Positions 6,504-13,866 of a stretch of DNA of 43,043 nt are shown in pieces. The first letter of the stretch is position 1, and every line of letters starts with the position of its first letter. Made by a program: the position numbers and the translations under genes. This DNA comes from Parcubacteria group bacterium Gr01-1014_56 (lineage in GTDB: Bacteria > Patescibacteriota > Minisyncoccia > Phycocordibacterales > SBAW01), in assembly GCA_007375995.1 (NCBI GenBank), contig VMFK01000001.1, forward strand, positions 1 through 43,043. Reading direction: 5' to 3'. The notes beneath the pieces are model-generated. The model had not been told where the DNA came from. It saw nothing but the letters and a program-made list of their open reading frames with translations, and did no database searches.

Positions 6504-9182
6504 ATGCCAGAGAAGTTTAAGAAGCCCTATGACCACACAGCTGTGGAGGCTGCGGTGTATAAAAAATGGGAGGAGTCGGGCTACTTTAACCCCGATAACC
6601 TACCCGGCGAGCGCAAAGAGGTCTACTCGATCATAATGCCGCCTCCCAATGCCAACGGCTCGCTCCACGTGGGCCATGCCCTCTTTGTGACGCTCCAAGA
6701 CCTGTTTATCCGCTACAAGCGTATGTCTGGATTTAAGACCTTGTGGCTCCCCGGAGCAGACCATGCCGGTTTTGAAACACAGTTAGTGTATGAAAAAAAA
6801 TTAGAGAAAGAGGGCCGCTCACGCTTTAAGATGGACCGCGATGAGTTTTATAAAGAGACACTTGCCTTCACACAAACAAACAAAGTATTTATGGAGAGCC
6901 AACTCCGGCAGCTAGGCGCCTCCTGCGATTGGTCACGCGAGAAATTTACACTTGACCCGGACATTATAAAAACAGTTTATGGAACATTTGAGCAGCTTTA
7001 CAAAGACGGCCTCGCCTACCGCGGTGTGAGGCCTGTTAATTGGAGTACAAAATACCAAACCTCGCTGTCTGATTTAGAAACTAAAACAATTGAGCGAAAA
7101 GATCCGTTGTACTACCTTAAATACGGGCCGTTTGTGTTGGCAACCGTACGCCCTGAGACAAAATTTGGCGACACTGCTGTTGCGGTTAACCCAAATGACA
7201 AACGCTATCAAGAGTGGGTCGGCAAAGAAATTGAATTTGATGGTCTTATCGGCCCAGTCAAACTTAGAGTTATTGCAGACGAGTATGTCGACATGGAGTT
7301 TGGCACTGGCGTTGTCAAAATCACTCCCGCGCACGACCCGAACGACTTTGAGGTTGCACAGCGCCATGGCCTCCCCGCAGTCGAGGTGATCGACAAATAC
7401 GGCAGACTGACAGAAAAGTGCGGTAAGTATGCTGGCATGAAGGTGATGGAAGCGCGCGCGGCTGTTGCAAAAGACCTTGCGGAAAAAGGATTGCTAGAAA
7501 AAGTGGACGAAAACTATACCCACACGATTTTAGTTAACTACAAAAACGAAAACGATATTTTAGAGCCTCGAATCATGCCGCAGTGGTTTATTAAGATGCA
7601 ACCGTTGGCAGAAAAAGCTCGCGAGGCAGTCGAGCAAGGAAAGATAAAATTTGTCACCGACTACCACCAGAAAATATTCTTTCATTGGCTCGATAACTTG
7701 CGCGACTGGAACATCTCACGCCAAATCATTTGGGGCATCCCTATCCCCGCGTGGTATTGCCTCAAGTGCAAAAAACCACAAATAAATTTCAAAATAAAAT
7801 CTAAATGGTTTCTGATAAGGCACGGGTTAACTGAACTAAACGTAAAAGAACTCCTCCAAGGAATGAGCGACTCTAAGCTCACCCCTGAAGGCATTGCCCA
7901 GGCAAAAGCCGCGGGAGAGCGTCTAAAAAATCAGGGTATCGCTATGATAATTAGCTCAGACCTTGGCCGATGTAAGGAAACATCTGAAATAATTGCTGAG
8001 GCAATAGGCGCATCGATTGTATATGATGAGATTTTGCGAGAAAGAGATTTTCGCTCTCTTGAGAAAACATCGTACAAGGATTTTATGGAGAAACAGACGG
8101 TGCCTGGAGTACGCAATTATGACATTCGCCTGGCGGATGAGGAAACGTACCAAGAGGTGGAGGAGCGAGTATGGGGCGCTTTTACAAAACACCAAGCAGA
8201 GCATGGGGGGAAAAATATACTGATAGTAAGTCATGGTGCGGTAACTCGCGCGCTATTAAAAAAGATCAAAGACCTCACTCCGGGTGACGCAATGAGTACG
8301 CCTGCGGTAGAAAATGGCGAAATTTTTGCCCTTGAGGTATCCGAGGACCCCTGTTCTCAATGTGGTGGAGACCTTTTTGAGCACGACAGCGACACCTTTG
8401 ACACATGGTTTTCCTCCGGCCAGTGGCCGTTTGCGACGCTTGGCTACCCAGACTCGTCGGATTTCAAAACCTACTACCCAACGAACGTGATGGAGACCGG
8501 GTATGACATTCTTTTCTTTTGGGTGATGCGGATGATCATGCTTGGGCTCTATCGCACTGGCGAGGTGCCGTTTCGCGATGTGTATTTGCACGGACTTATC
8601 CGCGATGCGAACAAGCAGAAGATGAGTAAGAGCAAGGGCAACGTTATCAACCCGCTTGATGTTGCGAGTGTGTACGGGACTGACGCTTTGCGTATGGCGC
8701 TCTTGGTCGGTAACACTCCAGGGGCTGATATGTCGCTCGCAGAGGATAAAATTAAAGCGTATAAACTATTCTCAAACAAACTCTGGAACATCGCGCGGTT
8801 CGTGCTTGATGGTACAGACGGTACGGTGCCAGGAGCGTTAAACGAAGCTGATCAAAAGCTGCGCGACGAGTGCGACGCGCTTATTGTGGACGTGACTGAG
8901 GACCTCAATAAATATCGCGTGTATATGGCGGCTGAAAAGCTCTACCATTATATCTGGGACCGCTTAGCCGCTGAGATTCTTGAAGAAAGTAAACCTCTGC
9001 TCAAAGGTTCTGACGCGGCGGCAAAGTCATCACGCCAAACACTCCTTCTCTCTCTCCTATCAGACTCACTTAAACTTCTGCATCCGTTTATGCCCTTTGT
9101 GACTGAGGAGATCTGGGGCTCAATGCCAGGAACTCGGGACCTGTTGATGGTTGAAGCATGGCCATCCAAAGCCAGCGAATAA
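6504..9182 (+). CDS. valS: Valyl-tRNA synthetase with inserted histidine-phosphatase domain
   Basis: Class I synthetase that charges tRNA-Val, with editing. HVGH is at residues 55-58 ('PNANGSLHVGHAL') and KMSKS at 706-710. The editing domain follows ('GTGVVKITPAHDPND'), and the C-terminal anticodon-binding helical part ends normally. The unusual feature is a complete histidine phosphatase (RHG) domain at about residues 433-614: 'WFLIRHGLTELN' (R439, H440, G441), 'SSDLGRCKETSE' and 'LIVSHGAVTRALL' (H577). It lies exactly between the two halves of a zinc ribbon, C419-x2-C422 and C617-x2-C620. The phosphatase active site looks intact. At 892 aa the protein without the insert would be about 710 aa, short for ValRS; a C-terminal coiled-coil is not evident. 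Confidence 0.95.
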   Translation: MPEKFKKPYDHTAVEAAVYKKWEESGYFNPDNLPGERKEVYSIIMPPPNANGSLHVGHALFVTLQDLFIRYKRMSGFKTLWLPGADHAGFETQLVYEKKLEKEGRSRFKMDRDEFYKETLAFTQTNKVFMESQLRQLGASCDWSREKFTLDPDIIKTVYGTFEQLYKDGLAYRGVRPVNWSTKYQTSLSDLETKTIERKDPLYYLKYGPFVLATVRPETKFGDTAVAVNPNDKRYQEWVGKEIEFDGLIGPVKLRVIADEYVDMEFGTGVVKITPAHDPNDFEVAQRHGLPAVEVIDKYGRLTEKCGKYAGMKVMEARAAVAKDLAEKGLLEKVDENYTHTILVNYKNENDILEPRIMPQWFIKMQPLAEKAREAVEQGKIKFVTDYHQKIFFHWLDNLRDWNISRQIIWGIPIPAWYCLKCKKPQINFKIKSKWFLIRHGLTELNVKELLQGMSDSKLTPEGIAQAKAAGERLKNQGIAMIISSDLGRCKETSEIIAEAIGASIVYDEILRERDFRSLEKTSYKDFMEKQTVPGVRNYDIRLADEETYQEVEERVWGAFTKHQAEHGGKNILIVSHGAVTRALLKKIKDLTPGDAMSTPAVENGEIFALEVSEDPCSQCGGDLFEHDSDTFDTWFSSGQWPFATLGYPDSSDFKTYYPTNVMETGYDILFFWVMRMIMLGLYRTGEVPFRDVYLHGLIRDANKQKMSKSKGNVINPLDVASVYGTDALRMALLVGNTPGADMSLAEDKIKAYKLFSNKLWNIARFVLDGTDGTVPGALNEADQKLRDECDALIVDVTEDLNKYRVYMAAEKLYHYIWDRLAAEILEESKPLLKGSDAAAKSSRQTLLLSLLSDSLKLLHPFMPFVTEEIWGSMPGTRDLLMVEAWPSKASE

Positions 9183-9202
9183 AACCACGATATACTAGTT
9201 AG

Positions 9203-9919
9203 ATGCTCTCTCCGGCTCTGTTTATTGCATTTCTGGGCGGAGTTTTGCCCGCTCTCCTGTGGCTCACTTTCTGGCTACTGGAGGACCGCTTGCACCCAGA
9301 GCCCAAGCGCTACATATTTTTTTGTTTTATCGCGGGGATGATCCTGGTAACCCCTATCCATATCGGGGACTACCTTTTTGGTATCGTGCTCCCGCTAGAA
9401 AAGCTCGCTCTGCTGCATCTCTCTGGCATTAAACTCCTTTTTGTTTGGGCCTTTATTGAGGAGGTGGCAAAATTTGCCGCTGCCTACGTCGTGGCACTGC
9501 GTGCGCGGGTTTTTGACGAACCGCTCGATGCAGTGATCTACCTTGTCACGGTCGCACTTGGGTTTTCAGCAGCAGAAAACGCCTTGTTTTTAATGAACCC
9601 GCTCACCCAAGGCAATATCCTCCAAATCGTGGTGACCGGAGACCTGCGTTTTATCGGCGCGACGCTGCTGCACACGCTTTCCTCCGCCACTATAGGCATC
9701 GCACTTGCCTTTGCGTTCTATAAAGGGCGAGAGGCGAGACTGTGGGCCGCCCTTTGGGGAGTTGTCCTTGCCGTTGCCTTGCATACGTTATTTAATTTTT
9801 TTATACTTAAGGCTGGTAGTGCATCAACCTTCTGGATCTTCCTTATTATCTGGCTTGGCATTATCGCAGTCTTACTTGGGGTCGAGCGGATAAAGAAGCC
9901 CGCTCCTATCTATTCGTAA
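9203..9919 (+). CDS. PrsW-family intramembrane glutamic protease-like protein
   Basis: Polytopic membrane protein of 238 aa with about 7-8 hydrophobic segments. The family motifs are present: 'FIEEVAKFAAAY' with E86-E87, 'SAAEN' near 122-126, 'FIGATLLHTLSSA' with H157, and 'ALHTLFNFF' with H194. In Bacillus, PrsW makes site-1 cuts in the anti-sigma factor RsiW; no sigma/anti-sigma pair is seen here, so the substrate is unknown. A TATACT box ends 6 nt before the ATG, indicating a leaderless start. It follows valS by 20 nt. Confidence 0.88.
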   Translation: MLSPALFIAFLGGVLPALLWLTFWLLEDRLHPEPKRYIFFCFIAGMILVTPIHIGDYLFGIVLPLEKLALLHLSGIKLLFVWAFIEEVAKFAAAYVVALRARVFDEPLDAVIYLVTVALGFSAAENALFLMNPLTQGNILQIVVTGDLRFIGATLLHTLSSATIGIALAFAFYKGREARLWAALWGVVLAVALHTLFNFFILKAGSASTFWIFLIIWLGIIAVLLGVERIKKPAPIYS

Positions 9920-9940
9920 TCTCTTTTTAGTTATCTTATT

Positions 9941-10453
9941 ATGGCGCGCGACAAAAAATCCTTATTTACTTGGCTAACCGGCGGTGGCGTCGAGCAAGAT
10001 TACTCTTTCGATGACTTAGAGAGCGGCCCGGGGTTTCTGCCGCCGCGCTCTACACAAAAGCGCTCTGCCTCACCCGCGCGTGAGCGAGAAGAGCAGGAAA
10101 CAAGCGCTATTGAGGAGGCCGTGGAGGGCGAGCTTTCTGTCGACGTGTATCAAACCCCTACTCATATAGTAATTAAGGCCATGATCGCCGGGGTTAGGCC
10201 TGAGGACCTCGACGTCTCTATCACCCGCGACATGGTCACGATCCGCGGCAAGCGCGAGCAACACACCGAAGGCTCCACGGGCGACTTTTTCTTTCAGGAG
10301 CTTTATTGGGGCTCTTTTAGCCGCACGGTTGTGCTCCCCCAGGAGGTAGAGATAGAAGAAGCCGAGGCTGTAGAGAAGCACGGCCTCCTCGTGATCCGCC
10401 TCCCCAAAATGGACAAAAGCCGCCAAGCAAAACTCAAAGTCAGATCAAACTAA
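9941..10453 (+). CDS. Small heat-shock protein Hsp20 (alpha-crystallin domain)
   Basis: ATP-independent holdase that binds unfolding proteins. The alpha-crystallin domain occupies about residues 65-170 ('VDVYQTPTHIVIKAMIAGVRPEDLDVSI', 'MVTIRGKR', 'FFQELYWGSFSRTVVLP', 'HGLLVIRLPK'), preceded by a charged, disordered N-terminal arm. Length is 170 aa. The C-terminal I-x-I type tail is not obvious. It ends directly at a strong terminator. Start at 9941 (ATG) gives 'MARDKKSLFTWLTGG', a common N-terminus in this family in Parcubacteria-like genomes. Confidence 0.93.
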   Translation: MARDKKSLFTWLTGGGVEQDYSFDDLESGPGFLPPRSTQKRSASPAREREEQETSAIEEAVEGELSVDVYQTPTHIVIKAMIAGVRPEDLDVSITRDMVTIRGKREQHTEGSTGDFFFQELYWGSFSRTVVLPQEVEIEEAEAVEKHGLLVIRLPKMDKSRQAKLKVRSN

Positions 10454-10475
10454 AAATCCCCTGAGGGGGATTTTT
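10452..10475 (+). terminator. Terminator after hsp20
   Basis: Stem AAAAATCCCC / GGGGATTTTT with loop TGAG. The A and T flanks make it potentially bidirectional. Confidence 0.85.
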
Positions 10476-10552
10476 AGTTATGGCGTGTGCACTGTCTCGA
10501 AGACTCCCAGTACACACTAAAAATGTACTCGCAAAGCCTCCTTATTTTTAGG

Positions 10553-10625
10553 TGCTTGGGGCCGGGATCGAACCGGCGACCCCCTCCTCTTCAGGGAGAT
10601 GCTCTACCAACTGAGCTACCCAAGC
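10553..10625 (-). tRNA. tRNA-Phe(GAA)
   Basis: Acceptor GCTTGGG/CCCAAGC, anticodon loop CTGAAGA (anticodon GAA), T-arm GCCGG-TTCGATC-CCGGC, discriminator A, no encoded CCA. A TAGAAT box lies just upstream on the minus strand. Confidence 0.93.
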
Positions 10626-10668
10626 AATACAAGGGATTCTAGCAAATATCGTGAGATTTAGAAACTCC

Positions 10669-10926
10669 TTATTGGGGCAGGAACCCTTGTGCTTTTTGTT
10701 GAAGTTCTTGGATGTTGTTATACATAGCTAATACCTGATTTATATACGGTTGAAAGTAGAGATAACTGTACACTGACGCCCCGACAAGAACCGCGATCCA
10801 AAGTAGCCGCATAAAGCGAGATACCCATGCGCTACGACGCATGCCGTGAAGTATTTTATTGTTCTCTTCTGAAAGCGCGACACTTCGACGCACCAGCTCT
10901 TTGAGCTCTTCTATTTGTTGATCCAC
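10669..10926 (-). CDS. Small single-pass membrane protein, unknown function
   Basis: 85 aa from a GTG start. Residues 1-28 are polar and helical ('DQQIEELKELVRRSVALSEENNKIL'), a probable coiled-coil; residues about 38-58 form one transmembrane segment; the short C-terminus is again helical. No family is recognised. GATAAA lies 6 nt before the GTG on the minus strand, which fits the leaderless pattern. It lies between two tRNA genes on the same strand. Confidence 0.65.
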   Translation of the reverse strand: MDQQIEELKELVRRSVALSEENNKILHGMRRSAWVSRFMRLLWIAVLVGASVYSYLYFQPYINQVLAMYNNIQELQQKAQGFLPQ

Positions 10927-10941
10927 ACTTTGATTTTATCA

Positions 10942-11013
10942 TGCCCTCGCCAAGAGTCGAACTTGGATTCTCGCGTTAGGAGTGCGAAGTTCTGTCCGTT
11001 GAACTACGAGGGC
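10942..11013 (-). tRNA. tRNA-Arg(CCT)
   Basis: Acceptor GCCCTCG/CGAGGGC, anticodon loop CTCCTAA (anticodon CCT), T-arm CCAAG-TTCGACT-CTTGG, discriminator A. The base pair closing the anticodon loop is an A-C mismatch, a minor oddity. Confidence 0.92.
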
Positions 11014-11038
11014 TACCGATACCCAACACCAAAAAAAA

Positions 11039-11281
11039 TTACGCTTCTAGCCCCAGTTTTTGTGCTAGACGCTCGCGCGAGAAACCAACCATCGCGTCTC
11101 CGCCGATCACAATAACCGGCACACCTAATTGTCCAGTGAGCTGGATCATCTCTGCGCGTTTTGTCGCGTCACTTGCAACATCATAGTTAGTGTACTCCAC
11201 TCCTTTTTCAGTAAAAAATTCTTTTGCCATTTGGCAAAAGTGACAGGTCGGAGTCGAGTAAATAGTGACGTGTTTATCCAT
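11039..11281 (-). CDS. Glutaredoxin/NrdH-like thiol-disulfide protein
   Basis: 80-aa thioredoxin-fold protein, 'TIYSTPTCHFCQMAKEFF', with redox pair C13-H-F-C16. 'LGVPVIVIG' carries the cis-proline and 'MVGFSRERL' the glutathione- or partner-binding region. Likely reduced by the thioredoxin reductase encoded at 572-1498, since no glutathione genes are visible. Length is typical. The ATG lies 10 nt after a TATAAC box on the minus strand. Confidence 0.9.
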   Translation of the reverse strand: MDKHVTIYSTPTCHFCQMAKEFFTEKGVEYTNYDVASDATKRAEMIQLTGQLGVPVIVIGGDAMVGFSRERLAQKLGLEA

Positions 11282-11327
11282 AAGTTTATTTGTTATAACT
11301 TTTCTTTCAGTATAACATACGTGTCAA

Positions 11328-11398
11328 GCGGGATTAGTTCAGTGGCAGAACGAGTGCTTCCCAAGCATTAGGCGCGAGTCCGATTCTCGCATCCCGCA
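11328..11398 (+). tRNA. tRNA-Gly(CCC) with unusual T-loop
   Basis: Acceptor GCGGGAT/ATCCCGC, D-arm GTTC-AGTGGCA-GAAC, anticodon loop TTCCCAA (anticodon CCC), T-stem GCGAG/CTCGC, discriminator A. The T-loop reads TCCGATT instead of TTCGATT, so the nearly universal position 55 is C. A TATAAC box at 11311-11316 precedes it. Confidence 0.92.
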
Positions 11399-11401
11399 TG
11401 G

Positions 11402-11794
11402 TTACCAACCGAAGAAAGAATGAAATGTGCGTATTAGAGCGTTCTCTTTTTGAGCCGCCGCTTCAGTCGTTGAAGCTTCATCGCGCACGATTTGTATCGC
11501 GCCCTCTCCGGGGCGGGCGACGCCAAAGCGCTCTCTGACTGCTCGTTCGACTCCCTCTTGCGACTCAAAGGATGCGACAGAAGCGCTGAGGCGCGTGTGG
11601 TCACTCTTAAGTGAGGCGAGCTGCCCTTCGGCACTTTCGCGAGCATCAACGGCAATTTTTAAAGTGTCGTACATCCCCCAGGCCGCTCGGACAACCACTA
11701 CGGTGAGCAAAAAAAGTACCAGCGTCCCCATACTTACGGCAAAAAACTTGAGTATAGTTGAGCCGGTTGGTTGTCGCTTTTTGAATTCTCGCAT
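11402..11794 (-). CDS. FtsB/DivIC-like septum formation initiator
   Basis: 130 aa, bitopic. A short cytoplasmic N-terminus ('MREFKKRQPTGS') is followed by one transmembrane segment (about residues 15-38), a coiled-coil ('ARESAEGQLASLKSDHTRLSASVASFES') and the typical 'EGVERAVRERFGVARPGEGAIQIV' motif of the divisome proteins FtsB/DivIC. It would recruit and activate septal peptidoglycan synthesis. ATG at 11794 was preferred over an upstream in-frame ATG at 11851 because the extra 19 residues overlap the divergent 37-aa gene. Confidence 0.8.
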   Translation of the reverse strand: MREFKKRQPTGSTILKFFAVSMGTLVLFLLTVVVVRAAWGMYDTLKIAVDARESAEGQLASLKSDHTRLSASVASFESQEGVERAVRERFGVARPGEGAIQIVRDEASTTEAAAQKENALIRTFHSFFGW

Positions 11795-11813
11795 ATATGC
11801 TAAGCTTTTGTGT

Positions 11814-11927
11814 ATGTTTGGAATGTTTGGAAAAAACCGCGACCGATACAATAAGATCTTCTCTTGGGTGGTTGGAGTTGCTGTGATCGTTAGTATGCTT
11901 TTGGCGTACTTCTCCCTCCTTATCTAG
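11814..11927 (+). CDS. 37-aa single-pass membrane protein, unknown function
   Basis: Short ORF 'MFGMFGKNRDRYNKIFSWV' followed by one hydrophobic helix ('VGVAVIVSMLLAYFSLLI') that ends at the stop. Basic N-terminus, then a membrane anchor. It is divergent from the FtsB-like gene with a 19-bp intergenic gap. TATGCT at 11796-11801 could be its -10. No family recognised; the layout (basic head, single helix, conserved promoter position) suggests it is real. Confidence 0.55.
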   Translation: MFGMFGKNRDRYNKIFSWVVGVAVIVSMLLAYFSLLI

Positions 11928-11931
11928 GGCA

Positions 11932-11976
11932 AATTAAAAAGGCACAGATCGCTCTGAAGCGTATCTGTCCCTGTGC
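11932..11976 (-). terminator. Terminator of the lepA operon
   Basis: Minus strand: long imperfect hairpin with outer arms GCACAG/CTGTGC (11976-11942), then CTTTTTAATTTG. It lies 58 nt after the lepA stop and also faces the end of the convergent 37-aa gene. Confidence 0.75.
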
Positions 11977-12034
11977 TCTAGATACTACACCGCTGTGCCC
12001 CAAGCCCCAAGGCTCTCTCCTGTGGATATCTTTC

Positions 12035-13861
12035 TTATTCGCTCTTCACCATCTTGAGGAAGACGTCTTCGGGTATATTGACCCGACCCCGCTCTTTCAT
12101 TTTTGCCTTCCCCTCCTTTTGTTTCTTCCAGAGCTTCATTTTGCGTGTCCGGTCGCCTCCATACATATGTTGGGTCACGTTTTTACTCATTGCAGGAAGG
12201 GTTCTTGAGGAGATAATCCGACCGAGCGCCACTCCCTGGATTTTGGTAGCAAACATCTGCCGCGGCAAAATCCCGTATAGTTTTTCAACCGCGGCAATTG
12301 CCTCTTCGTCTACACGATGCTTCGCGACAATACGAGAGAACGCGGGCACCATTCCGTCCGCAACAAGGATATCAAGCCGTGCTACGTCAGCAGGCCGGAG
12401 CTCACGCAACTCGTAGGAGATAGAAGCATAGCCCTGGGAGACGCTTTTCATCTTGTCGAAGAAGTTGCGCATCAATTCTCTCAGCGGCATCATAACTCGT
12501 ATCATCATCCGCCCTTCTGAAAAGACATCGGTCGACTGGGCGGTGGCCTCATGCTCAAACAAAAGTGGCGTCACGCTGCCCAAAAGATGTGCGGGGAGAA
12601 TTATTTCGGCTGATACAAACGGTTCCCACACATGGACGATTTCGTTATAGGGAGGAAAAGCTGAAGGAGAATAAACGGTGCGACGCTGTCCAGTACTTGT
12701 TTCCACTTCATACGTAATAGTGGGAGTAGTTACTACAAGCGAGAGATTAAATTCGCGCTTCAAACGCTCGGTGATTATCTCAAGGTGGAGCATCCCGAGT
12801 AGCCCGCAGCGAAAACCTCTCCCGAGCATGCCAGAAGCCTCTTCTTCAAACGAGAGCGAGGAATCAGAAAGTCTTAGGCGCGAGAGTGACTGCTTAAGTG
12901 CGGTGAAATCGTCTTGCGACTCAGGGTAGACACTCGCCCACACTACCGGCTTGGGTTCTGCATAGCCGGAGAGCGGCAGGGTACTAGAGCCTCTCCTGCG
13001 TATCGTATCTCCTACGCGAGCAACTCCTGGCTCTTTGATGCCGGTCACGATGTAGCCGATAGAGCCGAGACCTAGCTCGGGCGCAGGAGTAGGTTTGGGA
13101 GAAAAAGTTCCGACCTCAAGCGCACTGAACCTACGCCCGCTTGCGGCAAACTCCAACGTGTCTCCTTTTTTTATACTGCCGCCAAACATGCGTAGGTACA
13201 CAATGACTCCTTGGTGGTCGGAGTATTGAAAATCAAAAATAAGAGCCTGCGGCTCTGCAGACAAAACAGTGGTAGGCGGCGGCACGCGCTCGATAACTGC
13301 GTGCAGGAGTTCCTCGACCCCTTCCCCCGTTCTACCAGAACATAAAAGAATATCGCTCTCAGGAATCTCGAGCAACGCTCCGACTTGTGTCTTCACTCCC
13401 TTTATATCAGCGAGTGGCGAATCAATTTTAGAAATCGCAGGGATTATCACAAGCCCAAGCTCGCGTGCACTCCTAAGCGTCGTGAGTGTTTGTGCTTGCA
13501 CACCCTGTGTCGCGTCCACAAGTAAAATAGTTCCTTCAACAGCGGTGAGTGCGCGCGAAACTTCGTAAGAGAAGTCGATATGCCCTGGCGTATCTATTAA
13601 ATTTAATTCATAGGTACTGTTAGCAAGGTTCGACCTTGCTGGGTCCAGCAAGGTCGAACCTTGCTGCGGATTCCAAAGCATTCTAACGGGCTGCATTTTG
13701 ATCGTGATCCCACGCTCGCGCTCAAGCTCCATAGAGTCGAGCACCTGCTCGCGCATTTTTCGCTTTTCTATGGTGCCCGTTGACTCAAGAAACCGGTCAG
13801 CAAGAGTGGACTTGCCGTGGTCAATGTGGGCAATAATGGAGAAATTTCTGATGTGTTGCAT
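12035..13861 (-). CDS. lepA: Elongation factor 4 (LepA)
   Basis: Translational GTPase that acts on stalled or mis-translocated ribosomes. G1 'AHIDHGKSTLADR' (residues 11-23), the switch region 'RERGITIKMQPVRM', G3 'IDTPGHIDF', G4 'AISKID', the EF-G-like domains and the LepA-specific C-terminal domain ('HMYGGDRTRKMKLWKKQKEGK') are all present. 608 aa. Residues about 66-81, between the switch I region and G3, are an insertion encoded by a palindromic repeat (13622-13665) relative to other LepA proteins. It is the last gene of an operon after murJ, 5 nt apart. Confidence 0.97.
   Translation of the reverse strand: MQHIRNFSIIAHIDHGKSTLADRFLESTGTIEKRKMREQVLDSMELERERGITIKMQPVRMLWNPQQGSTLLDPARSNLANSTYELNLIDTPGHIDFSYEVSRALTAVEGTILLVDATQGVQAQTLTTLRSARELGLVIIPAISKIDSPLADIKGVKTQVGALLEIPESDILLCSGRTGEGVEELLHAVIERVPPPTTVLSAEPQALIFDFQYSDHQGVIVYLRMFGGSIKKGDTLEFAASGRRFSALEVGTFSPKPTPAPELGLGSIGYIVTGIKEPGVARVGDTIRRRGSSTLPLSGYAEPKPVVWASVYPESQDDFTALKQSLSRLRLSDSSLSFEEEASGMLGRGFRCGLLGMLHLEIITERLKREFNLSLVVTTPTITYEVETSTGQRRTVYSPSAFPPYNEIVHVWEPFVSAEIILPAHLLGSVTPLLFEHEATAQSTDVFSEGRMMIRVMMPLRELMRNFFDKMKSVSQGYASISYELRELRPADVARLDILVADGMVPAFSRIVAKHRVDEEAIAAVEKLYGILPRQMFATKIQGVALGRIISSRTLPAMSKNVTQHMYGGDRTRKMKLWKKQKEGKAKMKERGRVNIPEDVFLKMVKSE
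13622..13665. repeat. Palindromic repeat element inserted in frame in lepA
   Basis: Two 19-bp arms, AGCAAGGTTCGACCTTGCT and its exact reverse complement, separated by GGGTCC. Each arm is itself a hairpin (AGCAAGGT-TCG-ACCTTGCT). It encodes 'STLLDPARSNLAN' in LepA without breaking the frame. It resembles the in-gene palindromic elements known from Rickettsia in style, not in sequence. Confidence 0.85.
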
Positions 13862-13866
13862 CTGGT

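Noticed and set aside
10626..10668. Possible small RNA between tRNA-Phe and the 85-aa gene
   Set aside because: Only a promoter-like TAGAAT for the tRNA is visible.
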